Positions 15,053 to 28,400 of a stretch of 64,000 nt of DNA are shown in pieces (within the stretch, counting starts at the first letter, position 1; every line of letters begins with the position of its first letter). The notes under the pieces are model-generated. The model saw only the letters and a program-made list of their open reading frames with translations, ran no database searches and had not been told where the DNA came from. The position numbers and the translations under genes were made by a program. Source of the DNA: Candidatus Woesearchaeota archaeon (GTDB lineage Archaea > Nanobdellota > Nanobdellia > Woesearchaeales > WJKL01); the NCBI GenBank assembly GCA_019322435.1, contig JAHWIR010000014.1:74877-138876 (forward strand), in the 5' to 3' direction.

Positions 15053-15591
15053 GGCACTCTCTCCAGCTGTTTTATCATATAATTCTCTTTTTCTTCTTCA
15101 GCTGTTAAGGTCTTTTTCTCTTTCTTCTCAACCTTAACAGGCTCTTTCTTCTTTTCTTTTTCAAATCCACTAATATCAGAAGCAGCTTTTTTCAATTTCA
15201 GCTCAACAGAGCTCATCTCTTCCTGAGTCATCTGCTTTGGCTCCCATTGAAAATCAATATCATCTCCTTCGCTTCTGGGAATGATATGAACGCAGACATG
15301 AGGAACCTCTTGCCCAGCAGCAACACCATTCTGCAAAATTATGTTGGTTCCAGCAGCTCCAGTAGCTTCAAACACAGCAATGCTTATCTTATTAACAACA
15401 TTAAACAGATGACTAACTTCATAATCAGGAATCTGCTCAAATATCTGGTAATGTTTCTTAGGGATAACAAAAACATGCCCTGCAACAGCCCCCCTTGGAT
15501 GCACAACTGCAACTAATTCTTTGTCTTCATAGACTTTCTCCAGTTTTGTCTTTCCTTCAACTGTATTGCATAATATGCATGTATCTGTCAT
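15049..15591 (-). CDS. HIT-family protein with Cys in place of the central histidine
   Basis: A 180-residue protein. C5 and C8 (CILC) form the zinc site typical of HinT-like proteins, and AVAGHVFVIPKKHY is a conserved HIT block. The triad HxHxH reads H98-V-C100-V-H102, so the middle histidine, the nucleophile in nucleotide hydrolases and transferases, is cysteine. After residue 125 comes a Lys/Glu-rich tail of about 55 residues. A paralogue follows upstream on the same strand. Function is unclear: nucleotide binding without hydrolysis, or an altered reaction. Confidence 0.85.
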   Translation of the reverse strand: MTDTCILCNTVEGKTKLEKVYEDKELVAVVHPRGAVAGHVFVIPKKHYQIFEQIPDYEVSHLFNVVNKISIAVFEATGAAGTNIILQNGVAAGQEVPHVCVHIIPRSEGDDIDFQWEPKQMTQEEMSSVELKLKKAASDISGFEKEKKKEPVKVEKKEKKTLTAEEEKENYMIKQLERVP

Positions 15592-15644
15592 TGTTAAAAA
15601 TCACCTTTAGTATTTTTAACCTTGTTGGGCTTTGCCCAATTTTG

Positions 15645-16310
15645 TTATTTTATCAATTTAGCAATATCATCCAGGCTTATTTCGGGTTCTTTTTTAGCAG
15701 CTTTTTTCTTAGTAGGCTTTTTCTCCTTAGCAGCTTTTTTCTTTGCAGGCTTTTCAGCCTTCTTCACTTCCTTAGCAGGCTTAGCAACAATCTTCTTCAG
15801 CTTAAACACAGCATTGATCTTCTCTTCAATTGCCTGCCTAGCTTCATCAACCTTCTTCTTAGCAAGCTTCTTGACAGGAATATCCATCTTAACCTCATCT
15901 CCTGTCTTGCGAGGAATTATATGAAGCATGAAATGTTGCGCTCTCTGCCCTGCAGCGCTTCCATTCGCAACAAAGATATCAGCGCCTTCTGCATTAACAG
16001 CAGTAAGCATAACTCTAGATATAGCTTTAGAAACAATAAACAGATGCCCGATCACATCCTCAGGAATCAGTGGCATCAATGGAAAATGCTCTTTTGGCAT
16101 CAGCAGAACATGCCCAGGATTAGCAGGATTGATATCAAGTATCCCGATGCAGATATCATCCTCATAGACTTTCTTAGAAGCAACTTTGCCATCAATAATC
16201 TGGCAGAAAATACACTGCTGTTTTTGAAATTCCTTTAATTCTTCAGGAGACATATTCTTAACTTTCTCCTGGAATTCCTTTATCTGCTCTTCAGTTGGTT
16301 GTTCAGCCAT
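15645..16310 (-). CDS. HIT-family protein with Met in place of the central histidine
   Basis: A 221-residue paralogue of the neighbouring HIT gene. Residues 1-30 are a helical charged extension, C33 and C36 (CIFC) form the zinc site, and HVLLMPKEHFPLMP is conserved. The triad is H126-F-M128-L-H130, again lacking the central catalytic histidine. The last 60 residues are a Lys/Ala-rich tail resembling a DNA- or RNA-binding tail. A reverse-strand TTTATAAA at 16333-16340 implies a leaderless transcript. The pair probably arose by tandem duplication. Confidence 0.85.
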   Translation of the reverse strand: MAEQPTEEQIKEFQEKVKNMSPEELKEFQKQQCIFCQIIDGKVASKKVYEDDICIGILDINPANPGHVLLMPKEHFPLMPLIPEDVIGHLFIVSKAISRVMLTAVNAEGADIFVANGSAAGQRAQHFMLHIIPRKTGDEVKMDIPVKKLAKKKVDEARQAIEEKINAVFKLKKIVAKPAKEVKKAEKPAKKKAAKEKKPTKKKAAKKEPEISLDDIAKLIK

Positions 16311-16352
16311 AGAATATCAGTAATTTATGTTTTTTATAAATGTGATGAAAAA

Positions 16353-16445
16353 GAAGGACGCACCGGAAACCCTTCGATGGGGTCAGACAGGTTTTAGAAA
16401 CTTGTCATCTCGGGGTTCTCAGGATTTCCAATGCTCCCTCACAAA
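16353..16445. other. structured intergenic element, possible small RNA
   Basis: This more GC-rich stretch between the giant gene's stop and the HIT gene has nested pairing: GGAAA (16365-16369) with TTTCC (16425-16429), GCA (16360-16362) with TGC (16432-16434), a small CCC/GGG hairpin (16370-16382), and a 9-bp hairpin GACAGGTTT/AAACTTGTC (16386-16394/16398-16406, loop TAG, one G-U pair). On the + strand it follows a TTTATAAA and precedes a T-rich run. I could not match it to SRP RNA, RNase P RNA, 5S rRNA, tRNA or a canonical C/D guide. Confidence 0.35.
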
Positions 16446-16455
16446 AAATATGATT

Positions 16456-19400
16456 TTATTTTTTCTTTGACCTCTGTATGGTTTTCTTAGGAATTTTTTC
16501 CTTTTTTTCTTTCTTGCTTGCTTTTTTCTTCATTCTCTTCTTATGCCTCTTAATAATGAAATTGCCAGCTATTACAATTGTAATTACTGAAATAATTGCT
16601 CCAATTAAGGAGAATTCTGGGACAAGAAAGTTCTCTTCACCATGTTTATATGTGAAAACAGCCGCAAGTATACCCTGCCTAGTATCTTCTGTTTCATCCT
16701 CAAAACCAGTAAAGGTAAGTTCATAATTTCCATCTACATAAACACAATCAGCTCCTTCTCCAGTATCTATGGATAGATATACTCCATTAACACAATCTTG
16801 ATGTGTCCAAAGTTTAACATCAGGATCGTCAGGCTCATCATTGTTTATGTCATTAATATCATCAGCATTAAAATTAACACCTATTCCATTCCTCCACCCA
16901 GCATCTAGAACAATCCTGCCTGCATCGGCTAAATCTAGATTTGCATCAAGCAAATCCTCCACAAATACTCTCCACCACACACCATATTGAACTGTTGCTA
17001 GTCCAAGTGGACTTGGTCCACTGTGTAAATCAATCCAACCAGGAGGAGCATTGCTATTAATAGCGAACTGAAGAATAGGACCATCATAAGTATAAGGACC
17101 AGATCTTCTTACTTGCAAGCCACGGGTACAAACAGTGCATTCTACTATATTTCCCCACATATCATATAATTCCATAGCATCTTCCCAAGCAGGTTTAAGG
17201 ATATTCCAGCAAGTAGTATAATTTATTGTAACTATAGTTGAATTCAAGCTCACTCCATCAACAATACCATCATTAGGCGTAAGATTACATGACCAATTAT
17301 CTCCTGCAGCTAATTCATACCCATACATAAATTGTGTTTTATTTTGATATAATGCCTTAATCTGGCCCAGTGTTAATGCCCTGTCATAGATACGCAACTC
17401 ATCTATTGTTCCATTGAAATAGCCGCCTCCAATTGCAGACGTTCCGATGAATAGATCATGATCTCCATTATACATAGGTCCTGCATAACCTGAATGCACC
17501 TTATCTTTCTCTCCATTTATATAGAAGGTAGTATCATTGCCATCATAAGTTACAGCAACATGATTCCAGGCATTCTCAGTGATTCCTCCAATATTAGACC
17601 ACAGCCAGTCATTATAAACCCCTGAAAATATAACTTCAAGATAAGAGCCATGCACTTTAAATGCAAATGTCTGGTTAGTTACAGATGTTCCTCCTTTCTG
17701 CACAATTGGCTTAGGATCTGTTGTATCTCTTGGATAGATCCATGCTTCAATTGTTATCTCAGTGAAATTCAAAGAAGCATCATTATCAATCTTTAGGTAA
17801 TCATTTACACCATCAAACTCATAAGCTCCCCATCCGTCATATCCAGCTGTTGAACTCCATGTTATACCATTGAATTCTGTTGCATCATTTCCATATCCAG
17901 AATAATCCTTTGTTCCTGCATTGCTTCCGTTGTTCTCAAACGGCATATTAACCTTAGTAATAGATGTATCATTAACATACCAGTTTGTAATATGCTTGAT
18001 AATATTATTATCAGCATCATAGGTATTGTTAGCAGAGCATCCAAGATCCTGTCCAACAACTACATGTGGATAAACACCTTTTGTAGAGTTATATAGCTCT
18101 CCCACTTCAGCTGCAGAGAATGCTGTGTCCCACACCACAACTTCATCTATTGATCCATTGAAATAACCGCTTGGTGTTGCATCACCAACCCTCCCAATAT
18201 CCCAGCCGTCAATTAGACTATTATAAGCTACAGTGCTTGTGTTTGTACCTTCTGATACTCCATCTACAAAAATTTCTCTATATGATTCGTTAAAGACTCC
18301 AACTATATGATGCCATTTTCCATCATTAACAGTTGTTGTTGAAGTAGCACAAATAGTAATAGGATTTTTAGCGCATGCATATGCAAATCCGCCAGCATCT
18401 ATGCGGATATCTGTGAAAACATTGGTTGCAGACCTGTCAACTATTGAGAATATCTCCTGGAAGCCTGACTGGCTTGTTTTAATCCAGGCGCTGAAAGTGA
18501 AAGAATAATTAGAGAATAATTTATCTTCGCCGCTTATATAATCATCCACTCCATCAAATTCATAACCCTTTCCAACTCTTCCTGCATCTGTCCACACTGC
18601 TCCTGAAACAGTTCCGTCATTACCCGCTGCTCGATCTTCAGCATAAAGTTCAAATCTCCATTCTGAACGCAAATCACCTGACATCCTGTTATGCCCTCCG
18701 ATATAAGGCGTTGATTGTGTTGGAGCATCATTTAGATCAAATGTAAAGAACCACGTGTCTGAACTTCCTTGATTAGCATAGCTTGTATTATCAATGCAGG
18801 TTACAGTCCAATTATAATATCCGTCTCCAAGCAATGATGTAAATGTATTCTCTGCATTGGCTGTTATAGTTATATCTGTCTGATTAACAGTTCCATTAAT
18901 ATATAATGTGCAGTTTGCGATTCCTTCATAATCAGCCACATAATATGTAAATATAACAGGAGACAATACTTCTGTTGAGCCATTTTCAGGTGAAACCAGA
19001 GTTACAATTGGGTTGCTGGATATTATTGTAAGATTATTGCTGCATTTCTCATCTCCATCTGGGTCATTGTCATTTGGTGTGATACAAGCCTTCCATACAT
19101 CTCCAATAACTGTTTCTTGTGAAACAACCAAATCTGTCCTGTTTTCATATAAGGCCTTGACCTGCTCTGCTGATAAGCTTCTATTAAATATCATTACTTC
19201 ATCTACTGTTCCATTGAATGATGTTACTACAGCTATATCTCTCGCCCCAATACAAACATGTTGATTTGCACTCCAATCTTCACCATCCATAGCAGATACA
19301 TCTAAAGTAGATTCTTGAACACCATCTACATAAATAGTAGAATTTACATCTCTATCTATACTCCAAACAACATGATGCCACTTATTATCATCTACAGAGG

Positions 19401-22400
19401 TTGTTGATGATTGCCAATTTATTTTAGTTGCACCTTGCCATACAAATACTTTAGCTTTGCTGCTTGATACAGCAAATTGCCAAGGAGAATATTTTGCAGC
19501 AAAAACACCAGAAGTATTATCACCTGTTTTTATCCAAGCACTAACAGTATAATCATTAGTTGCTAATTTAAGCTCACTTGAATCAGGAATCCTAATATCC
19601 ATATCACTTTTATCAAACTCATAAGCTCCCCAGCTGTCATAGCCTCCTGAAGCATTCCAAATTACTCCGCCATTCTCTGTTCCGTCATTATTATAAGGAG
19701 AATAATCATTTGTTCCTGTATCACTTCCATTGTTCTCAAACGGCATGTTCAATACAGTGATTGAAGTTTCATTAACATACCAATTGATTATATTCTTGAC
19801 TGAATCATCCTCAGGATCATAAGTAGACTGGTTATAGACAGTCAGATTATCAGTTGTATAATTCTTTCCAGACGTTGAATTCAAGATTGGATAATCATGT
19901 GTTGGCGGCTTGTTTAACAAGGATATATTATTGCTGCATCTTTCAATTCCATCATCATAGCCGTCATTTGGAGTGATGCATGCACTCCAGTCCTCTTCTT
20001 TTAATGTTTCTTGATGCATTATTGTCTGGGTCTGGTTCTCATACAATGCTAGGATTTGCTCTGCTGATAAAGCTCTGTCAAATATCATCACATCATCTAT
20101 TGAGCCGTTGAAAGGTCTATCAATAGCCTGATGGTCTCCAAGAGATAACTGAACTGCAGTTGAAGTTAAATTTACAGTTGATAAACGCACTACACCTTTA
20201 ACCCCATTGATATAGTAAGTATAATTTACCCTCGAAGAATTATATCTTTGAATAACCAATGCTATATGATTCCAACTGCCTGATGGTGCTACAGAATTGC
20301 TCGCTGCTTGAGAAAAACCACCTATCTGCCAACGTAATTGTCCTGTAGTGCTATCCCACCAAAGATTAGATTCGCCAATACCATAAAAAATCCTTCCTGT
20401 AACTGTGACAGAGGTTGCATAAGGTTTTATCCAAGTTGAAAAAGTCCAATTATTAACAAATGTTCCAAAATAAGCAGAACTAAGTGCAATACGATTATCA
20501 TTTCCAGCATCTCCTGTTCCATCAAACTCATAAGCTCCCCAACCGTCATAGCCTCCTGTTGGATTCCAAGTTGCTCCTGTTACAGTTCCGTTGTTTCCAT
20601 AGCCAGAATAATCTCTGACCTTAGTTCCAGACTCAGCTGTTAGATTAGCTTCCATTGGCATATTCAATCCAGTGATTGATGTTCCATCCTTATACCAGTT
20701 GATTATGTTCTTGACATCGTGGTCATCACCATCATATGTGTTATTAGCAGAAGTTCCTAAGTCATGATTAATATAAACATTATCAATTCCAGCTGAATAA
20801 TTGTATAAAATTTCTATTTCATCTGCAGATAACGCCCTGTTCCAGACAACAACTTCGTCTATTGTTCCGTTGAAATTTTCTACACCGCCAAACCGTGAAC
20901 CAATATAAAGAGTTCCTGCAAAACTACTCCAGTCATCAGAAGAATAACTTCCACTTCCAATCAACTGTCCATCTAAATATAATTTATTTTCTAAATTTTC
21001 CATCACAGCAACAGCATGATACCATCTATCACTATCAATAGCAGTTGAATATAATGAGGAACTTGCGTCATCAATATCATCATATAGGATAAGTTGATTT
21101 GAAGGAAGGTATAATCCCCAACTGTCTAATGTACTTCCAATAGTATAATCTAATATCCAAGAATCTGCAGTTACTTCTGCACTCTTAAACCACACACTTA
21201 CAGTTACATTTTTCAAGCTTTGGAATCCTGTTCCACAATTAATTCTTTCTGAATTGCCGTCAAACACATAAGCTTCTCCTACCCTTCCTTCATCTGTCTT
21301 TACAGCGCCAAGCACAGTTCCGTTATTGACTCCAGTCTCGTCAACAGCATCTACTTCAAATCTCCAATCAGCAACTAATCCATCTGTTTCTATATTATGC
21401 GCTCCTATCCATGGATTTGAATGAGTAGGAATCCTGTTCAGGATTGTTACATTATCAGTGCAGTTCTCAATGCCATCCTGTGTCCTGTCATTTGGAGTTA
21501 TGCACGCGCTCCAGTTGTCTCCAATCCTTGTCTCTTCCAGCATTATTGTCTGTGTCTGGTTCTCGTATAATGCTTTAACTTGCTCTGAAGTCAACGCCAT
21601 ATCAAATACCATCATTTCGTCTATTGAGCCGTTGAAATATCTACCAGCATGACCTTTAGCATGGCCTACCTCTGCACCACCTGTAATATTCATTAAAACA
21701 GCACCATTAGAGACAGTTCTATTCCCAATAAGTTCTCCGTTAAGATATAAATAGAGCCCTGTGCTATTGGATACGCCTACATAATGATTCCATAAATATG
21801 CATTAAATCCTGCTGGGGTAACAACAACACCTGCAGCATCTAAATCACTATCTCCTTTAAAAGTAAATGTTGTACAACCAGCAGTTCTAATACAAAATCC
21901 ATTTTGAGTAGAGATATCATCTGAAAAAATTGTATCTAAAGCCGAACAATCATTCCCTTGCTCAACTTTTGCCCAAACTGAAAGTGTAACAGGACTATCT
22001 GCAATAAGAGAAGAAACATTAATAAAATCATCATTTCCATCAAACTCATAAGCTCCCCAAGCATCATAACCTCCTGCTGAGTTCCATGTTGCACTTGTTA
22101 CAGTTCCATCATTTCCATAAGGAGTGTAATCCTTTGTATATGTTGAATTGCTTCCGCCTTCAAACGGCATGTTCAATACAGTTATTGAAGTTCCATCCTT
22201 ATACCAGTTGATTATATTCTTAATCTCATCATCATAAATATCATCTGTATTATTAGCAGAAGTTCCTAAGTCATGGTCAGTATAGACATTATTTATTCCA
22301 GTAGAAGAATTATACAGTTCTTCTATCTCTGTTGCTGACAAGCTTCTGTTCCAGACAATGACTTCATCTATTGTTCCATTAACAGGCCATGCATCACTAT

Positions 22401-25400
22401 TAACAGTAAGTCTTTTATTGTTTCCACATACACCCAAACCAGAACCGCTGCCTATTGAATCACCATTTATGTAACCCACCATAGAATCTATACTTCTGTC
22501 CACAGTAACTACAATATGATACCAAGTATCTACAGAGAATGGAGAATTAATTGTAGCTACACTTGGACCTCCCTCACAAGCATATAAATAAAGCTCTTGT
22601 CCATAAATATTAATCCAAACATCAGACTGAGTAGTTGAACCATCCTGTCCAATTAATCTGTGTGTTCCAGCAGGCAGAGTATTAAACTTAGCCCAGACTG
22701 AAACAGTATAATTTTTACTTAAGTTCAAAGAATCATCATAAGTTGCTTTAATTTCATCATCAATTCCATCGAATTCATAAGCTTTACCTACTCTACCTTC
22801 ATCAGTAGGGACTGGATTATCATATAGGGTTCCATTATTAACACCAGTCTCGTCAACAGCATCAACCTCAAATCTCCATTCTAAAACCTTGCCAGTATCT
22901 ATATCAGTATGCGCTCCTATCCAAGGCTTAGATTGAGTTGGAGCATAGTTGGTGTTGATAGTTTGATTGTTGCTGCATTTTTCGATTCCATCTGGGTCAT
23001 TGTCATTTGGTGTGATACATGCTTTCCACACATCTCCTTCAATTGTCTCCTGTGAAACAATCAAGTCTGTCCTGTTCTGGTATAATGCAAGAATTTGCTC
23101 TGGTGATAATGTTCTATTGAAGACCATCACTTCGTCTATTGTTCCGTTGAAATATGTCCCAGTGCTTCTTCTTGAACCTATATATAAATTACCGCCATAA
23201 CTTGACCAGCTTGCTGTGGAATTATACCCTGAACAATCAACTGGCGAACCATCTAAATATAATCTATTCTCATAACCATTTCCAGATGAATTAAGAACTA
23301 ATTGGGCAACAACATGATACCAAGTATCGGCAGAAACTGCTACTGGACAAGGCTGTTGTCCAGCATTATCAATATCATCATATATCCTTAAATTACCAGC
23401 GAGAAATCTCACTCCCCATGCATCACTTGTGCTAGCATACTTGTTTATAATCCAAACATCTGAAATAACATTAGCATTAAACCAGAATGATAAAGAAAGA
23501 TTATCCAGAGATAAATCAGCAGTTTGAATATAATCACCGTCACCATCAAATTCATAAGCTCCCCAGCCGTCATAGCCTCCTGAAGCATTCCACTGAGCAG
23601 TTCCATTAAGAGTAACTGTTCCATGATTTCCATAACCAGAATAATCCTTTGTAGAAGCACTCATATCAGCATCTGAAGAATTTTTTTCAAACGGCATGTT
23701 CAATACAGTGATTGAAGTTTCATTCATGTACCAGTTGATGATGTTCTTAACATCATCTCCATCAAGATCCAGAGTAGACTGGTTATAGACAGTCAGATTA
23801 TCTGTTGTATAATTCTTTGCTGAACTTGCATTCAATATTGGAGTATCATGAGTCGGGATATAATTCAATATAGTTACATTGTCACTACAGTTCTCAGCAC
23901 CATCCTGCACACCATCATGTGGAGTGATGCAGGAGCTCCAGTTCTCTCCTTTTAATGTTTCTTGATAGACAATTGTCTGTGTCTGGTTCTCGTATAATGC
24001 CTGGACTTGTTCTGCTGTTAATGCACTGTTAAATATCATAGCTTCGTCTATTGTTCCGTTAAAATATTGTATAGTATTAAAAACACCCAAATAAAGAGGA
24101 TTTGGAGAACTGAGATTCCCTGATTTAGTAGTTCCTGCAGTAGGATTTCCATTAACATAGATAATTCCTGTTGCTCCACTTCTTGTAACAGCTATATGAT
24201 TCCATTTATTCAGAATAACTGAGTCTGCTCCTATATTAGCTAATGCCACTCCATCGTGTGTTGATAAAATCACAGCACCATCAACTTGATTAATATAAAT
24301 ACGCCACCCGATAGAACCAGATGTTCTTTTACTAACAATGGTATAATAATCATTATAGTCCCTTGTATAAACCCAAGCTGAAAAAGAAAAATCATTAGTT
24401 TCAAAATTCAAACTACTATCATCAGCAATAGTTATTTTATCATTACCATCAAATTCATAAGCTCCCCAGCTGTCATAGCCTCCTATTGAACTGTATGTTG
24501 CTCCAGTCACAGTTCCATTATTTCCATAAGAAGAATAATCCTTTACTTTTGTGTTTACTTCTGCAAGTGTGCCGCCTTCCATTGGCATATTCAGTACAGT
24601 AATTGATGTTCCATTCTTATACCAGTTGATTATATTTTTTATATCATCATTATAAGTATCATTTGTATTATTTGCAGAAGTTCCCAAGTCCATATCAGTG
24701 TAAACTTTATCAATTCCAGCTGATGAATTATACAAGTCAGCTATTTCTAAAGCAGATAAAGTTCTTTTCCAGAGGATTGCCTCGTCTATTGTTCCATCAA
24801 CCCAATAAGAAGCCCCATTCCAATTAGACGCGCCTATACGTTTAGCAGCATCACTATTTGGAACATACCCGTTCAATGTAAAAGTATCTGTGCCAATATT
24901 TTGCCCATCTAAATAATAAGATATTAATTTAGTTTCTTTATTATATGAAACAGCAAAATGATACCAGGTATCTGTATCTAAATTTGAAGTATATGCTTGA
25001 TTATGAGTTTGATAATCAGTGATATTAGTCAAACGAGTGGATAATTTATCAACTTCTGTATATATCATAAATCCACTTCTGCTTATACTATTTGTTGCCC
25101 CAAAAAGACAAGGTGATGAGGGTGAAAAAGATTTGAATTTGGCCCAAGAACTAAATGTCCAATCAGTATCATTCATATCAAAATCTGGAAGATCAATAGC
25201 GCTATAACTTCCAGGGAACTCATAAGCCTCTCCAACTCTTCCTTCATCTGTCTTTACAGCATTAATGACAGCAGTAGCATCATTGACACCAGTCTCATCT
25301 ATAGCATCTACTTCAAATCTCCATTCCCCTACTTTACTAGTATGCAGATCAGTATGCGCTCCAATCCAAGGATTAGATTGTGTTGGAGCTTCATTATTAT

Positions 25401-28400
25401 TAATAGTCAAATTATTGCTGCAGTTATACTGCCCATCCTGATACCCATCATTTGCAGTTATGCAGGCCTGCCATACATCTCCAACAGATGTCTCCTGTGA
25501 AACAATCAGGTCTGTCCTGTTTTCGTATAATGCTTTGATTTGCTCTGGTGATAATGTTCTGTTGAAAACCATGACTTCATCTACGGTTCCATTCCAGCTT
25601 GTTGTTGTATGATTTACCCCAACATAAAAACCAGAAATTGCCAAACCTAATGCATTGGTTGAAGAACCTGTATCATCTACTCCATTCACATAAATCTTTG
25701 TATCGGTTGCATTTTCTGAAGGTATAATACATAAATGCGCCCATTTATTATTTGCAATAGTAGTTGATGCTGAACGAGCATAGCTTGTAGCACTCATATA
25801 TACATCAATCTGTCCAGCATTAAAGATATAAACAAAAGGCGCACCATAAGACCCAATAGTCTTAAAACTATACAAAGCATGAAGAGTGCCAGGAGCTGAA
25901 TTATAAATCCACGAACAAATAGTATAATTATATTTAACGATATTTCCAACAGAAATATAATCACTCGCTCCATCAAACACAAATGCTCCTTTGCCGTCAT
26001 AGCCAGATGTATTCCAAATTGCTCCAGTTACAGTTCCATTGTTGCCGTAAGGAGAATAATCTCTCACTTTAGTTCCTAATTCAGCAGTCAGATTTGCTTC
26101 AAACGGCATGTTCAGCACAGTGATTGAAGTTCCATTCATATACCAATTAATAATATTCCTGACAGGATTATTTTCAGGATCATATGTAGACTGGTTATAG
26201 ACAGTCAGATTATCTGTTGTATAGTTCTTTCCTGTTGTTGAATTCAGTATTGGAATTCCCTGTATAGGCGGGTCATTTACAGTTACAGTCAGATTATAGA
26301 CAAGAGATTCTCCTTGATTATGGTCAGTAGTATTGTCAGTGCAGTTCACACTCCAATTATACTGCCCATCAAGCAGGAATACTGTGAAGTTGTTATAAGC
26401 ATTATTCACTATAGTTGTGTTTGTCTGATTAATAACACCATTCAGTATCAAACTGCAGTTGTCAACTGCATTATCCTCACTTACATTATAGATAAATATT
26501 ATAGTGTGTGTTGTTGTATTCAGTGTATTATTAGACGGTGTAATCAGAGTTATAACAGGAGCAACATTATCAAGTATTCTGAACTCTTCACTGCATTTTT
26601 CAATTCCATCCGGGTCAGTGTCGTGCGGAGTGATGCATGCATACCAGTTCTCATTAAGATTGGTCTCCTCTGCCATGATTGTCTGTGTCTGATTCTCATA
26701 TAATGCCTTGATCTGCTCTGCTGACAAACTTCTGTTGAAGATCATTACTTCGTCTATTGAACCGTTATAATAATAATCATTTGAACCCCCCCTTCTTCCA
26801 ATTTGGAAATGTCCACTACTTGGTTCTCCCATCATATGAGTAGAAAAAGGACCAATACCAACACGTTCACCATTGACATACAATTTTATAATACTTTCAG
26901 CCCTATCAAAAGTAAATGCAACGTGTTTCCAATCTCCTGTTGATGTATTATAATCTTCTTCACGCAAATCAGCTGTTCCATTTTCTAATTGAATTACAAC
27001 TCCGTGTAGCTGAGTATCGAAAATTACTTGAAAAGAATGAGTTGCATCTATGTAATTACTTATAACATTGGAAGCAATACTAACTGAGTTAGGTTTTATC
27101 CACAAACTATAAGTCACACTATCAATTTCAGCCAAAGAACTTCTATCTCCAATATCAATATAATCATCAAGACCATCAAACTCATAAGCTCCAAAGCCGT
27201 CATATCCTCCTGTAGAGATGTATGTTGCGCTAGTCACAGTTCCATTGTTTCCATGGCTGGAATAATCTTTTACCTTTGTATCTCCCTCTGCAAGTGTTCC
27301 TCCTTCCATAGGCATGTTCAGCGTAGTGATTGACTCCCCATTCCTATACCAGTTGATTATGTTTTTAATACTATCACCATCAGTGTCTTCTGTGTTGTTG
27401 GCAGAAGCTCCCAAATCATTCTCAGGGTATATGCTGTAGATTCCAGCTGATGAATTATACAGTTCTTTTATCTCTGCTGCTGTCAAGCTTCTGTTCCACA
27501 CAACTACTTCATCTATTGTTCCGTTGAAAAAATACTCCTCAGCATTCCTAATATGAGCACCAATAACAAAATTATCTCTATTATCAGTATCTGCAAACCA
27601 GTCACCATCATTTACACCATCTATAAGCCAAAGAGGTTCAACTGCACCATCAACATACAATGTATAATTAGTCCCATTTGAAACCAAAGCAACGTGATAC
27701 CATTGATTAGCTGAAAGAACATTCGTGCTTCTCACTCTATGTAAAGGAACATTATTATATTGGGATATTTGTAAGTTATCAGCCCAAACAGAAAATATAA
27801 AATGATAGCTATTAGTTCCTTCATCAGAAGATGAAAATATAGTCTTCGCAGATGTAACATCATTCAAATAAATCCAAGCAGTTATTGTTCCTTGAGAATC
27901 AGAACTTTGCCAATTTGCTTCACTTTTCTTAATATAATCATTTCCATCAAAATCATAAGCCTCTCCAACCCTTCCTTCATCTGTCTTTACAGCACCAGTC
28001 ACAGTTCCATTATTAACATTAGTCTCATCAACAGCATCAACCTCAAATCTCCACTCTCCAACCAATCCATCAGTATCAGCATTATGCGCTCCTGCCCAAG
28101 GATTTGAATGTGTTGGAAGTGCGTTCAATATGCTTATATTATTACTGCAGTTTTCAGCTCCGTCTCCATACCTGTCATTTGGTGTTATACATGCTGACCA
28201 GTTCTCTCCTTTTGTTGTCTCTTCCAAGACTATTGTTTGGGTTTGATTTTCATACAATGCTGTAATCTGCTCTGGTGTAAGGGCTCTGTTGAATACCATT
28301 ACTTCATCTATTGTTCCGTAAAAATGCAATCCTGTAACTCCAGACAAACTATAACCTATGTTTAGTCTATAATTTACTATATTCTCTGAATTGATGGGGT

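Noticed and set aside
16353..16445. SRP RNA, RNase P RNA, 5S rRNA or a permuted tRNA
   Set aside because: None of the conserved core sequences fit; the T-arm-like TTCGATG lacks the final pyrimidine and no partner half was found.
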